Source of the DNA: Callipepla californica brunnescens
Taxonomy: Eukaryota; Chordata; Aves; Galliformes; Odontophoridae
NCBI GenBank assembly: GCA_023055505.1
Contig: JALIRH010000003.1
Coordinates: forward strand, 30,816,842-30,880,841
Direction of reading: 5' to 3'
Length of the DNA stretch: 64,000 nt
A program made the translations under genes and the position numbers. Of the stretch, positions 1 through 15,067 are shown piece by piece. The notes beneath the pieces are model-generated. The model worked only from the letters and a program-made list of their open reading frames with translations, did not search any database and had not been told where the DNA came from. Position 1 is the stretch's first letter, and the number at the start of each line of letters is the position of its first letter.

Positions 1-3000
1 TCTAGTACTTCGTTTTGGAAGCATTTTATTTTTCTTGTGCAGATATTCTGGCACATTTTGTACCAGTATACTAAAGGAAATAACTACTGGATTTACTATT
101 TCAGCCTTCTTTAAGCCACCGAATCCTCATAGAAAATGTCTTGAAATACTCTTCCGTGGAGATGATGATATAGTACATTTTCTTGCTTCTGATAGCTTAA
201 GTGAGATTTGCAGCAAAATGAATCCAATTGTTCTATCGGTTTGCTGATCCCTAGTGCTTATCCCCTTGCTGAATTCTTCATTGTCTGTGATGCTAACAGT
301 GCTGTGGTGGAAATATTAATGCTGTTTTAAATGAGGTATGGACACTTCGGAAGGTAAATGACCAACTGCGGTCAGTTGAATTCTAATATTAGATTTTCTG
401 GAAGAGGGATTCATACTTGATTTTTTTTTTTTTTTGCACAGTTAAAAAAGGGAAAAAAAAACCACAAAAAACATTTCCAAATATAACTTCAAGATTTGTG
501 CCACTATCTTTAACTATGCAATATGTAGTTTAGGGGAGAAGCATGTGCAGTACAATCACTTCTGAAGAGAAACTGATAGAGATCTTGGAGAAATGATTTT
601 ACACAGCTAAGAGGTCTTTTACTGTTACAATACGGGGCAATAAAGTGACTTGTAGTAAGTTACTAAAGCTATTCTGGGGTATGATTCTATGATATAAGCT
701 GGTGACTACTTTGCTGTCACTTGGTATGTATTAATTATCTCTCTATGCTTTATACTTAGTGGTCAGATCAGCCACTGGAATTTTAGTTCATTTTTAGCAT
801 ACTCATTTTATTTGTTGTTCTAGGTGATGTATTTCAGATGAAGTTACTTTATTGAATCTCTCTGGGGAAATTAAGGGAGGAGGAGATTAGAATTGAATTG
901 TTAACGAAAAAACATGCTTCATTAAGTTGCTAAAAGAGCTATTTTGGGGACTTTTTTTCTGCAATACATATGGATAAAAGTGTATTGATCGTGCAGCAAG
1001 CAATTTTTTGCCATCCTTCCCCACTGTTTTCCACATGAGGAGAATGAAAGAAAAAGGAATATTTCTATATATGTATATACATATTGTTTCTTTTTGATTA
1101 CTTTACCTTTTTCTTTAATTCTGTTAGATGCTTTTAGACAACAGTAGTATGGTGTGTTGTTTTTTTGCCAGTACTCTCCCTTTGCACAGCTTGGCATAGA
1201 TGCATTTTGAGTTACCCTTAAGTGAACAAGTACTAGCCACTTATTTCACAGAAAAAAAGTGCTGAATGAATCACCTTGCTTTCCTCCCTCTTCCTTTTTC
1301 TCCAGCCTTCAGCATATTCGTATTGCCTGAAAAACAGCCTTGCTGCGAAATTTTGCAGAAGTTCATTATATAATCTCCAAGCTTGGGTTGCCGTCAGCAT
1401 TCTGCAGTGAACTTGCAGCGGTTGCGTTTATTCTTCTCCAGTTTGCTGTGATAGTGGTTTTCAGTACCTTTTGTGAGCCATCCTTTGTTTTTCTGGAACA
1501 ACAAAAAGGGATGTGACAGATTAAAACTGTTGGGTGCGTTTGGAGTATGTGTTAGTGTGGGCAGGTCCAGCCCATGGGCTGCATTGCAGCCCTGCGCAGC
1601 TTACACCATGGCTCTGCCCTGCACCATCATTATTGTTGACTCTTTCCCGTTGAGAAGCCCCAGTCCACAGACAAGTGACACTTAACACCAGCCAAACATC
1701 AGTTCACTATTAACCCCATCTGGGCTGAGCTCAAGTTAGGGGAAATAATTTAAAGCATTTTGATACATTGACTTAACACAATCCTGTGTACAGCAAAAAG
1801 TATGCAGCCATGCTTTCTGTTCTGATAAAGGAATTTGAGAACAGATTTCAAGATTGCAAACAAAACAAAACAAAACTTTTTTTGTATATTTACAACTCAA
1901 TTTTAATAATACATAAATACATTACCTGTAAATTTTTAAATGTAATGTGTTGAGTTGCAATTAAGCATTCAACTCAAAATCTGATTGTATCTCTACTGGA
2001 TTTTTATAAGCCCTGTTTTAGCAGAGATAAATACCCTCTCACTTGACTGCATTATGCAGATTGTTATGAGTGCAGTCTCTTGTTCATCACTGACAAAAAT
2101 GTATAGATCAAGAAAATTCCTCTTCATTCAGTGCATCCCAGGCAATCCAAAAGGCTGGACACTTGTGCACTAACTGAAGCCCATAATTGAATTTGCCTTT
2201 ACAGGGAAGTAAAGAACAGCAGCATACTCATTTTTGCATCCCCACACATTTTCTGCTTTCCATATGTTAAGGAGAAATTTCCCCTCTCCTCTCCTGGGAG
2301 ATGACTGTGAGCAACTTCAGTGTGAAGACTTCTTACACATTTGATTACATTGATTAGTTAAGCAGAATTCACATCCACAGTAGGGTTCTGTTTTTCATCT
2401 TTGTTGTTCATTACTGTCAATGTTAACTAATTAAATTCTTTTTTATTTTAAAGACTATATCAAGTCTCTGATATTACTGTGGGTGCTTGTTTGAATCATC
2501 CACCCTGTACTTACCTTTGGGATTTAACTATCACTGCCTGCGGTAAGTCAACAATAACCTCAAAATTAATGAAATTTGGAACTTCTCAAAGCTTAAAAGC
2601 ATCAGTTCACCTGAATTATAACTTTTTATAATGTTGAGATATCTTTGCAGTTTACTTATGTGTTTAAATGCGTTGGAGTATTTTTGCTTGTTTAAGCTAG
2701 TACCTAATTCTTAATTCTGTAACTCAAGATGTGTTATTATGTTATGTGGTCCTATCAGTCCTGCATCTTGGCTCACTAGTTGCTTCCCCATCTCAGCATT
2801 TGTGCAACTGGGTGAAAACTATCCACAACCACTGATGTTGCCCACTTTCAATCTCACCCTGACTCTTGATTGCTTTACTCTCTTCTGAATATTTAAATGC
2901 TTCATCAAAAATAATATAGTCTGGCACGTGTACACTTTTTTTTTTTTAATTTTGGGTAAAATATGTGAGTAGAGACAGAATTATTTGGAAGATATGGCAG

Positions 3001-6000
3001 ATTGTTTTTGAATAAGTATTTTTTTTCCAGTGTTTAACTCTCCTGCCCCTGAAAACAAACAAACAAACAAAAAAAACCCACAACAACCTGACCACAACAG
3101 ACTACAATCTATAGTATAACTAATAACAAATTAAGCATGAAAGAATCCTGCACATCAGCACAAAAGCTTTGTGATGAATATAATGTTCCTATTGCAGTAT
3201 TATCCCCTAGTTCCTGTTAATTATTAAATTTCAAGTATCTGAAAGAGAAGATGGAAGCAACTGTGTTTCTAATGAATCTGTAATGAGTTCTAAGTCTGGG
3301 TAACCATGTGGAGTTGAGGGATTTGCATAATAATTATTGTAACTGGACCAAAACTATACAGCTATAGGGCTCTTTTGCAGAAGAAATGAAATTGTGTCAG
3401 CATTGAGGGAAAATTCCAGTTTTGTAGCTTGGCTGGTGATACCACAGCAGTAACTAAGGAAAAAGAACTATAAGGAAGATGAAGTGGTGGCACTTCACTC
3501 GTGCATGTGTAAAAGTATGCCTGAAAGCAATGGAATTTACGATCTGTATAATTACCAGGAAACAAGTTTTAATTTTAAACTAATTGGATCTCCTTCAGCC
3601 AATATTTGAGCACAGAAAAACTAAGTAACTGAAAAGCATAGTGTAGGTAAAATTCTCCCCAGAATGCTTACACCACCGTATGCTGAGATAATTCTTTTTT
3701 AGTATGATGGTCAACCATGAAGGAAAATGTACTGTTTGATTTCAGTTTCAGGAAGGACTTTACGTAGCTCTTAGATATTGCATGCTAATGCTGATGGTTA
3801 TTTTCTTTTTTGTTTGGTTTACTTTCTACTTACATTCCTAAAAAATACAGTGAATAGAAAAAATCTGCATAGTAGATTTTGTGTAGCATAGTAGCAAAGA
3901 ATTAAAAATCTGGATTTTCACTGGGTCCAGGAGAGTCTGAGAGTTTTAAAACGGTGAGCAGCAGACTGTAGTGTTGTGCAGTTTTAGAGGCAGCTAATGC
4001 TTCACAACAAAACTACTTCATCTGTATGCTACCTGTCTTTATTTATTCCATCTTTTATTCTGTCAGGACCTATTTTTCATATTGCGTAAATGTAGCGTTT
4101 TCTTGTGGATATCACGGGGTAGAATTCAGAAGAGCCCTGTTTCATTTCAAAACAGTGTATTTGGAGAACACTTGGTACACAGTATTATGCTTCCCATTCA
4201 AAGCACTGTGCAGGACTAATAATTTGGAGTCACAGTTATTATTCTTTTCTTTCTCCTTCAGTTACATCAGGTAGTCAATCCTTGCTGCTTGACTTCATCT
4301 CATAGCCAGCTTGTTTTTCATTTTGTTTTTTTTTTCTGACCTGTTTTATCCAAACACTTGCTACTAAGAGGCTCTCAAGGTATCTACAACTTCACCACAC
4401 TGATCATTTCCCCAGGTTTGTTTTCTGTTCTGCCACTCCGTTCCTTCTGAGGTTGCCCCACTTGCATCTGCTGACACTTTTCTGGTGACTCCAGTGGATT
4501 TTAGGTGCTCTGACAACACTGGTAGATTCTGTCACTGGCAGATAGTGAGGAAAAATACCTCTGGCTCTCCTCCTCTGCAGGAAGCCCCCTGTTAAGTTGA
4601 ATAGGACTCTCTTTATGTTGACTGTAGAGCTTCTCATTAGGTGTAGCAGGCATTGTTGCATCATTCCACAATTTGCCTTCCAGAGGTGCATACATCTCAA
4701 GCTAGGCCTTTTCTTTCCTTCTTCCTGTCTCCTACATGTGAGCGTACAGTGGTGATTCATTAGTCTTATGCTGTTGAAAGATCAAAGACAGCAGCTAATG
4801 GCAGAGCGCTCAGAGCAGTATGAGGTTAGCAGAACCAACCAGAACACCTCTGCCTGTAAGCTAATGAAGCAGCTTATCTCAATGAGAGATGTGCACTCTC
4901 CTTCATTCTGTCGTCTTGTTGTGGCCAGTCCCTTGCAAAGATGGAGTTTTTTTATTCTAACATCTGATCTCCGGAGAGAAAACTTGAAGTTGAATGAAGT
5001 CAGCATTGCATACAGAGTCAGAAAACATGTAGGTTAGCTCTACTCTTATCTCAACCCCGTTGCTCTGGGATGACATAGAGGGAATTGTCTTTTCTTCCAA
5101 ATTTGAAATTCCTAAGGGGGCTGTCCCCATCTTAACTGCTGTAGGTAGGAACCTGTCTGCTCTGTATGGTCTTCTGCCCCCAGCACCCGAAGTCTGCTCC
5201 ACTTTTTTGGCACTCTGGGCACGTGTTGCTATAGCAAGCCTCAGTGGTTGCAGGTTTCCTGCATTTGCAGGTGGGAAGTGCATGCTGTAGCTGTACCGTC
5301 TCTCTGACTGATGAAAATAGCACCTGTTTAGCTGATCTAGTCAAAGCAGGATTTCTATTGCATTTAAGAAGTTTATTTTAAAGAGTTTCTTTCTGTGCTT
5401 CAAGTCCAAGAAACATGAGTCCAGATGAGGTTATCTGAATTCAAGTCAGATTGATGTATGTCTGTTGCTGAGCTGGAGAGATCTGTTAATGGTGTCCGAA
5501 ACAGTGACTGACTTGATTAAGAAGAACTGATTGATAAGAAGAATGACAAAATGATCTGGCTTCTCTGAAGTACTGTTGCTTTTGAGTCATTACCATATTT
5601 TTTTGTGTGTTTCTGTACTTCAAAAACTTTTTTTTAATGAAGTCTCTAACAAGCATTAACAAATACTTTTCACTCAAGTGCAATTTCAGGAATATTTTGA
5701 GATGCAAATGGATATGTTTCCTACAAGCAAATTGTAGTGTTTTTGAAACTGCCTGTTTTTAGTTTATCTCAAACAAAAACAATCAAGAGATTAGCAAGTA
5801 ATGATTTTTGTCCCTAATTCCCATATCAAAGCTGTTTGTGTTAACTAGATAAAATGTATTCTGAGGCAATATGTGCAATGCTTGTTTATTAGGAAGAAGG
5901 ATAAAGTGAAGTTATCCTCACTTGACCTGATTTTTTTTTGTTTTGTGCTTTTATCTGGATGCTTCTGAAGCATTTAAATGAAAAAAATAATTTACATTTG

Positions 6001-9000
6001 ATCTGCACTAGCATTACTGTATCTTCTTGCTTTGTGTTTTATTACTTAATTTAAACCAAAGCTGTGATAACTAAAGTTAAGATAAAATAGTGCTGTTTTT
6101 TTTTTTTTTAAAACAAAAATGCGCAAGCTAATGCTACTGAGACTCACATATTTTTAGTTTTGTTAGAGGACAGTGTTACTCAGTAAAGAAAGCTGTGACT
6201 TCCTACTTCTTAAAATTATAAATGTACAAGGAAACATAGATGGATTTATAACTGTATTGTTAAGGGTTTTCACCATGAAAACTATTGCTATAGCTTTGCT
6301 ATCTCATTTGCATCAATTCTGTATATTCCAATTGAGTCTCAGAATCACTATTCTTTGTATTTGACTTTCCCTTCCATACAGATCCTCATTAAGAGGAGGT
6401 CAAACCTCTGACCCCTTGCTCTGTCCTTCTTGCATCTTCTTGAGCTGGTTACCTACTGTGAACCATCAATGCTCATCAGAAGTTGTAGTCTTCCAGGCTC
6501 TGTCTATGATTTTTATGCAGGTAGACAAAGGAGCTGTGATTGAAGCAAATGAATCTGTGCTTCTTTTTCCAATGGCAGTGTTATGAGTACTGCCGATATG
6601 AACTCTTTGATTTCATGCGCAGTGCCTCACTCCATCAGTAATTTGTTCCAGCATACTTTATCATGAATCTGATACAATCTTCATGGAAAAAGATGAGTTA
6701 GTTGCCTTAATTCCTGGAATATTTTTGTAGAGTATGCTGATGGTTTGGGGCTATTTTGATGTGACACCCCTGAAGGCTATGGGAGATTGGTGAACTCAGA
6801 ATCAGTTATTATTGGAGAAGGTTTAATTGCTCAGGGTGAACAATTAAAGACAAATTTTGCTGTTGTTGTTTTGGTCCCCGAGAACTGCAAGTGCTGAGTT
6901 GTGTAGCAGATCACCAGGAAAAGGATTCAAAGAATACCATCAGTGAGAGAATTAGTAGTGGAATTTGTTAAAAATGACCTTTGGAATGAGATGGATTGAA
7001 AAGTGAAAAAGTGATCTATCCTAAGTGCTCACATACCATCTCTGGAAGGAGAGGGCATTCTGTTTCACATGAGATTTTTATCTCATCTAAATGACATAGA
7101 AGTGCTGGAAGCTTGTACCTCAAAGTTCGTGGGGCTTTTTTTTCTTTTTTTTTAAGGCTTTTGCTAGGTGTGTTTAAGGTAATTCAGTTGCAGAGGCTTA
7201 TGATTTTGTTTTTTGTGGTTTTTGTACTCCATTGATACTTGAGGGTGTTCTGTTTTTCTTTTTACCTCTTTGTTTCACTGATAACTCAATAAATTTTTCA
7301 ACTTAATTAAAGCTAGTAAGAACAAAAATATCTTCTTCCAAGGGGCATTACTGAATGTTTTCTTTTTTATTCTTCTTTTTTTTTGGCTAGTTTAGCTAGG
7401 AAATCTGAAAAATTGTGTGTTGGGGGGCACAGAGATTTTAAATGGAAATGTGATAAATGATAGCAGCGTGAAAAAATCTGAATAAAAACATTATATTAAA
7501 ATGTTGCTTGATTTGTGCTTGGATTGGTTGTACCCTGTTATGCCCTATGAGGAATAACTTGTCTGTGATGTGTTGTGCTACTGAACAACACAGCTGCTCA
7601 AATTGAAGTTGGCCTTTGTATATGTTGGCCATTTAAGCATGTGATGGGATAGAATTGTTGAGCTGGAAGCATACTGTGCAATGCAGCTAAAACAGGATTT
7701 TGCTGAAATTTATATAACCTGCTCTTTCAAAGATACAGACTTCAGTGTCCATGCAAAACAGACATGGAAGTTAGTTTTGTGCCAGGGGATTTTCCTGTCT
7801 TCCCCTTCTTTTCAAAACAAAAATCATACAGTTATGTATCAAATGTGAAATGAGCCGCCCTGGTACCTCCTGCCTCTCTCTGCAGCAACTCCTATGCTAT
7901 GTCTTGACATGTCTTATTCTTCAAAGACTTTCTCCCTTGGTGGGTTTGCACCCTCTTCAGCTCTATGTGGTTTCTGAGTTAAGGTGGATGCTCATACTAA
8001 TGCAGTAAGAATTTAGATAGATGTCAAAGCTTAGTACTGAGGCTGCAGATAGATGAGATGCCTTTGTTAATAGCCTTTTCAAGAAGGGTGAATGGAAATG
8101 GAAAAAGGAGGTCAAAAGCAGAGCCTTACTGAGAAGGGTGAGAGTACGTTCTGTATACTAGCCTATGAACACTTTACTTTGACCTCTCCAAGTTACACTC
8201 TGCCTTCAAGGAAAGATTGAGGGCCCTCTTGGTAGGCCATTGTCAATTGTAATCTCCAGATTTGGCACCTGGGATGCCCTGCCCTCCATGATCTGTTGGA
8301 CTGTTTCAGGTCTCCCTTCAGATGAGGGAAGCAGCTCCCTTAACAGTGGCTATTTTTGGCATCAAGGATACCATAGATCCTCTGAATCACTCTTCTCCTT
8401 CAGGTTACACAATAATTCAGCCCATCATCTGTGGTGAAATACATGTTGACAAGTTGCATTATGTCATCCTCTACAGGTGAGGGGTGGGATTTGAATTAAT
8501 CTCAGTAATGCTCTTAGAAGTGAGATGTAAAAAATAGCCTTAATTTTGGTTAGAAGTTTAATAGGCTTAGTCTTTGGGTCTGTTGAAGCAGCATGCATTT
8601 CAGAGTAACAAAATGAGCCATCAGACTGTTGGATTTAGCTCATGTCTCTGACTCAAATTCTGGTACTGACACAGTGCTTATGCTTGTCTGCTCATGTAGT
8701 TGCAAAATCGGTGAAACAATTTATCTCCTTGAGAATCATTCCTGTTTTTGTGATCTAGAAGTGAGTGGCATTCTTTTAAAGGCAGGACACTGAGCAGGAC
8801 ATGGGCTCAGAAGCTTACTCGTGAAGGAGGTACTATGCAGACATCATCTGAATACTGCTGGTAAGGATCAGATCCTAGGCAGAACCTTGAGTAGCCCAAA
8901 AGCTGCACCAATTTTTGCCAGGAGATAATTCCTGAAGGAGTTTTCTATTAGCTGTCATAACCAGGGTGTGCCTGCTCACTGTAATCAGTAAACACTTCTG

Positions 9001-12000
9001 CTTAGACAAAAGTGAGAATCCTCTTTTCTCTTTCAGAAGTTGTAGTGGCAAAAATCATATGTATAGGAAGCTGAGATTTGTCCTTAAATACAGTCTAGAC
9101 ATACAAGCTGTGGCTTTACTCTGAAGCTCCTTGATTTGAAATAGCTGTGGTTCCCACCACTTTGAATTCCCATAATTGCAGCCAAAGCACATTCCTTCTT
9201 CCATGCTTTTTATAAGAATCTCTTTCCTGAAATAAAGGTTATTGAACAGTGAAGGATTTTTTCCTCTATTGTCCATCCCTTTCTTCACATTTGTAGTGAC
9301 GTGATTACCTAATCCACTGCACTAGAGATAACTTAAGAATCTTAAACAACAAACAAAACAGAAACAGCAGAAATTTGTGTAAAGGATTTTATTAAACCTT
9401 TATTTAGGCTTTTTACTTCTAGGGTGTCTGTATTTTTTTTCCTAAGTCTAAAGAACATTTGCATTGTTGTGCTCTTTGTAAGGATGAAATTGCCCTCAAG
9501 GATAGTTGAGGCAAGCACTGAAATTATTGTCCGTTTCTTGCTCAGTTTATATTAAAACAATAAAAGTTATTCAAATAATTAACAGTGAAGGATAATGGCA
9601 TTTATTTTTCTTATAAATGAGTTATGTCTGTGTTGCATTTCCTATGCCCTGAAAGATGGTTACATTAACAACTAACAACTTTCAGAATTGATGAAATCTA
9701 AATATAGCACAAATCAAATAAAGACAATACAATTTAATTTAGTGCCTTAGCTGCTAATTTCTTGGCTAAGGAGGCCAGAATATAAAAGTTCGTTGAAGAT
9801 GATTCTTAGTAAAATACAAGGTGATTTTTTTGGCTGGATTTGATAGAAGCTGTTATGTCAGGATTTCTTTCCATTCTCCTTCATTTCCTATGTTCTTCAC
9901 TGCACAGTGCAAGCTTGGCAGGTCTGCCCTGCCATCTGAATCTGGGTAAGTCATTACATGGCTGGCTGATTACAGAAGGCTGGCATGCCCCAGGAGAATG
10001 GGCAGGGGATCAGAAGATGGCAGTGTTGACTTACCATAGGGATTGAGTGCTGCCAGGGTGCTCCTGGAGACTGGGGCTGGAGATCAACCCTGGAGTGTCT
10101 GCTGCAGAGAATGGTCCTGGTCCAGAAGCTTCATGGATGGGGAAAGTCCTGCTTTCCAAGAAGAAAATGGATGGTGGGATGGAAAATGGTTTGAGGAGAG
10201 CTCCTGTTACTGCAGAGAGTAGATTTTAAGGAGTTGCTTAGAATCTCAGGAGAAAAAGTTGGTAATATTAGGCACTAAGAGTTAAGCATCAGAATTTTCT
10301 GAATTAACTGTGCCTGGCCCCTTGTTGCCTATTTGACCAGCTCAGCTGGCCAGTAACTCTTACAGATCATTGAGCTCAGCGGGAGAACAAGTGCTCATAA
10401 ATAAATAACCATTGAAAACATTAAAAAAAAAATAAATCAGTATGTTAATGTTTTTTCAAAGACCTGTAGCTATCCAGATAGCACAGAACTTCCCACAAGA
10501 ATACATTTTTGGTAAGGATGCAATGGCAAAAATCAAATTTCAGTGGCTATATTTTCCTTTGTTGGCATACTCCACTTTCAGTATTAGTGAAGCAGTACCT
10601 GCTCCCTGCTGCCAATTGCTGTGTTTGTACCCTGTTTGCATATATTCTGGGGAAGACCACAGAGAATGAAGCTATTAAGAAATCTGTGGGATCATTTAAA
10701 ATGTATCATTGTTAAGCAATTCTACCTCACAACTTTTTAGAATGTGTTTAATTGCTCCTACTCAAATGCATCTTCTTAGGGAATGATTCCCCTTCGACAG
10801 CCCCTTCCTCTTTGGGTAATTTAGTCTTTAAAGTAGTGAAAATTAGAATAATGCACAATTAGGAATAATAGTTGCACTTCTCTCTCATTAGGGAAGCAAT
10901 AGCAGGCTGACAGTCACATGCGAAACAAAGACAGCAAAAAACGTTGATTTTTTTCTCCTCAGTTTGCCCTCATCCTGAGTGGATATATCTTCAAGAAGTC
11001 TGAATTTGTGTCTATATATGTCAAAGAGGAAGTTCTATTTGATGTTTTTGTGGAGATATAGAAATGCAGAATGACAGAAAATCATTTATACCACAGAATA
11101 AAATATTTAACAACTTCTATGCCTCTTTAATAGATATGAAACACATAGGAAGAAATACTTGCCATCAACAACCCAACAACAAACTGAAACAAAGACAGAA
11201 AATTCATCATAAATTGACCTTACAAAATTTAGAGAATTCAAATTCAGTGGAGTAGTCCTGAAAAGGCATAATTTTAATTTCAGTGGATCCTACTGAATCT
11301 TGCAGTGAAATGTTACTTCCCAGCCTCTGTAAATTCATTTCTGCTTGCAATCTAATCCTTCTAAGGCTAATCTGAGCCTTACTGTGCTACTAAATAGGTA
11401 GAGACAGTAAACAATCCATTGATTTGTGTCTCTCTACATGGTTTCAGAATCACTTCACTGAACACCTTTTATTTTGTTGATTGCTCTATCTCATCTGTTT
11501 TTGTACTTGAGTTTTCATGTAATAGTAGGCATCTCATAGTGCTTGCTTTCTAAAATATGCTGTTTGTTTGTATTCTGACAGTGTATTCATTTTATTTCAG
11601 TTTATGTGTAGTGTCTGTTTTCCCTTGTGTTACTGCTGTCCATATATAGCATTTCTTTTTTTCCCAGCTAAGTCTTTTCCAGCTGTTTGTAATTTACTAA
11701 AAACCTATTTCTGTTTCAAGCACCAGTTTACATTGCAGGTAGGGTGGAACCGGTGGTGTATTTGTCTGCTAAGCAAACATGCCCAATATCTCATAGAGGC
11801 AAATAATTTCCTTCTCACAATTTCATCCACAAGAGTAATTCCAGCTCTTTAGCTTCAAATGATTAAGAAACTGCAAGCATTTCACAGGGTTACTTGACTC
11901 AGACTTCCATGTTAATTTTACATTATCTTCTCTTTTATACCTTTCTACCTTATTCTGCATCCATCTCAGTAATTTCTTCCAGGGCTTGTCAGAAGCTTTG

Positions 12001-15000
12001 GTGTGTTCTGCCCATGTAAACCTATTAGCCAGTTGCCAAAGTATTGTTTATGTGGTATAAAGAAAAGAATTATAAATATTAATGATGAAATCTTAGTCTG
12101 TGTCACAGCTATAGCCACCTCAGTGTATAATGGATGACCATTCTAATGCACTGGACTATGAAAACTGTTATTGAATGATTTCTTCTGTGTAATCTGAAAT
12201 CTCATTATTTAATGTAAGATTGTGATTTTTGAAGTTAGTCACTACTTTAAGTATGTTTCTGCAGGGAGTGATGATATATGAATATTGTGGGTTAGTGTTT
12301 ACAGAAGAAACTGCTATTATAAAGCCATTGATCAGCAAAATTTCAGAAGCTAACCACAGGAATGAATATTTGATCATCTTTGGCTGAGTAGACATGTGGC
12401 ACATGCTGACTTGATGGCTTGGTAAGACTGGCTTGAATTGACTAAGGGGTTTGGACCAATCAGCTGACCTGACCAGATAGTAGCATCCTTTGGCCTTTTA
12501 TTTATTTATTTTTGGAACATCCCTTGGCTTCATTAGTTATAGTCCAGAGATAGAACTTCATTATGATATCCCTTCTGCTGTGTCTGTGCTTCTCTTCCAG
12601 CAGTTTTGTTCCAAGGTACTGTTTGTGATCAATGAAATTAACTAACCACTTGCAGAGTTTTCTTCTTGTGTGTATGCTCATGCGCTATTAACCCAAAAAG
12701 TAAGTTGTCCTACGGTATATTACTGGGATCGTTCAGTTTATTGCAACTGGGAAATCCCTGTCTTCTCTTGTCATTATAAAATTGTGACTTTTTGTTCCAC
12801 AGCTGTGGGCTTACTTGTGCTAGGTAGTGGTAATATGATTCTCATGGTAGAAACTAAAACTTTTCTTATCTAATTGCATTTTCATGTAAGAAATATATGC
12901 TATGTTGAAGTCTCAGATCATCCAAGTTTTCCTCATACTTACCTTCTCTTCTAATATGGATGGGGAAGAAAGTGTTTCTATGGAAACTTGAGGATTTCCA
13001 CACGACCTGCAAATTAATTTTCCTCTGCTTTAGAATAGGTCAGTACTGTTTATCAGGCCTTGGGAACCCTGGCATCAGGCTGCACTTGTGTGAAGGCATT
13101 CTGGCCTCTCCCAGAGGCAAAATCAACCTTCTTCAGACTCTTAGCCAAGAGGATTTCCTAGAATTTTAATCACACCCTTTCTGATTTCACCCAAACTAAT
13201 GTACTTTTGTGCTGTGCTAATTGACCTGATGTTCTGGTTTTAGATTCGTGGTAGTAACCCTTGGAGCTAATTTACACAATGTGCTTTGAGCTGAACTTGG
13301 TAATGCAAATATAATGTCCTATTAACAAACTATAGATGGTTCCTACTGGGATTTGTACAATGATTCTGAGCTCATTATTACTGTCATTCAATACCATGGA
13401 TGAGTAGAGGAAAAATAATTAAAGAAAACAGTACTTTAAATCCCAACAGGAATATAAAATCAACAAAGTTGAAAACCCACAAGCCTTAACTTGTGTTTAA
13501 TATGTACACTTTGTGGAAAAGGAGGGGCAGTAGGGATGTGTATTAAACACTCAGCATAAATGTCCAGCCTAATTGGATGGAAAAATTGGTACTCGGTGAA
13601 TCATTTATTTCCCTCAAATGATTCCACGCTTCTTCAAATTTAAGACTGATAATGTTACATAGAAAATGGTGTAAGAAGTATTTTCTTCTAATCCTCTTTA
13701 AATGTAAGTCATCCTCCAAAAGTGTTGCTTGGGGATTTAGCTGTGTGACTTCTACTGATATCACTGGAAGTTTCACAGCTAAAATGCACAATCACAGCTT
13801 TGAAAATGCATTTTGCAATCTAACACTATGGAAGCATTGCTGTATGAGCATTTTTCACTTCCATGGGTTGGCCAGGTGTGAGCAGCAAAATCTGTGAGAG
13901 ACCTTGACATTCAGAAAGCTGCTGCACATTCCTCAGCTTTCCATAAACATACAGGCTGATACAAGTCCACTTATATTAAACTATGGGTATTCAGGCCCAG
14001 CCTTTAAAATTCAAGTAGGGAAAAAGGAGAAGGAAGATTAAAAAAAAAAAGATATACATTCATCTGACATGTCAGTCTGCCAAGCAAAAAGGCAGCAGCT
14101 CAGTTAAGAAAATGTGCAGTATGCACTTGTCTCTGCTCAGACCTCAACAGAGTGCCCTAGAAAGCAGGCTTTAACATGTTCATTGGCTGCCAGACTAGCT
14201 CAAACCAGCAAAGCTTTCCCTTGGGCTCAATTCTCTAAGCAGTCACTTTCCAACATGATCTTTATTATGACTTTTTCCTACTTGACTCCATCTACTTCTC
14301 TTTCTGGCAAGCAGCCTTGTAATACTGCTGTTGCTAAGGATTTTTGGATGTCCCAAAGACTAGAAGCTTGACTAAGCCAGAGTTTGACTTCTAGTTCATC
14401 TCTTCAGAACTTCTTAAAAACTTAAATCTTTCCAAAGATAATTTGAGCCATAAAGATTAAAATGACAAATATTTGCATTCGTATCTAAAGAACATTTTAT
14501 ATTAGAACATCTTAAATTAAGCTATTGTAGTAAGAGTCTGTATCAGCCATCAGGAATTTATTTCAACAGTCAGCAGCATGACCAGCAAAGTGCCCTCAAA
14601 GTACAGGTTTGGGAGTCCCTGTTAGAAGTTTTTCTTTCTGGTAGTAAATTAAATACTGCAAATTTAGTATTGGGAGCAAAATCAGAAGTAAAATTCCTGG
14701 TGGTAATAGATTATTCACAGCCTGAGGGAAAAAGGAATTTGAAAGGCAGAGGAAGAATGAAAAAAGAAGAGAAAAAAGTGAGACACAAACCACATAGACT
14801 TAGGAGTCAAGGAGGAAAACATCTGGGGAAGCACAGCAGGCAAAATGTACAGAAATGAAAATCGTAAGTATAATTCAAGAGAGGGCCAGCTCCACCAGAA
14901 ATGATTGTCAGTAGAGAGGAAAAGAAAGTGCATTATATCATTATGCTGCTTTGAAGAACCAGTCCACTCATACTCTACTTACAGTATGGCCAGGCTGAGA

Positions 15001-15045
15001 TGATATACAACGGGCAAGGAATCTAATTCCTATTTTTTTAAGGAC

Positions 15046-15067
15046 TTTACTCAATCTTTACTCAATC
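15046..15067. repeat. Perfect 11-bp tandem repeat
   Basis: Two copies of tttactcaatc lie head to tail in intron 9. Short slippage duplication, no other role visible. Confidence 0.9.
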
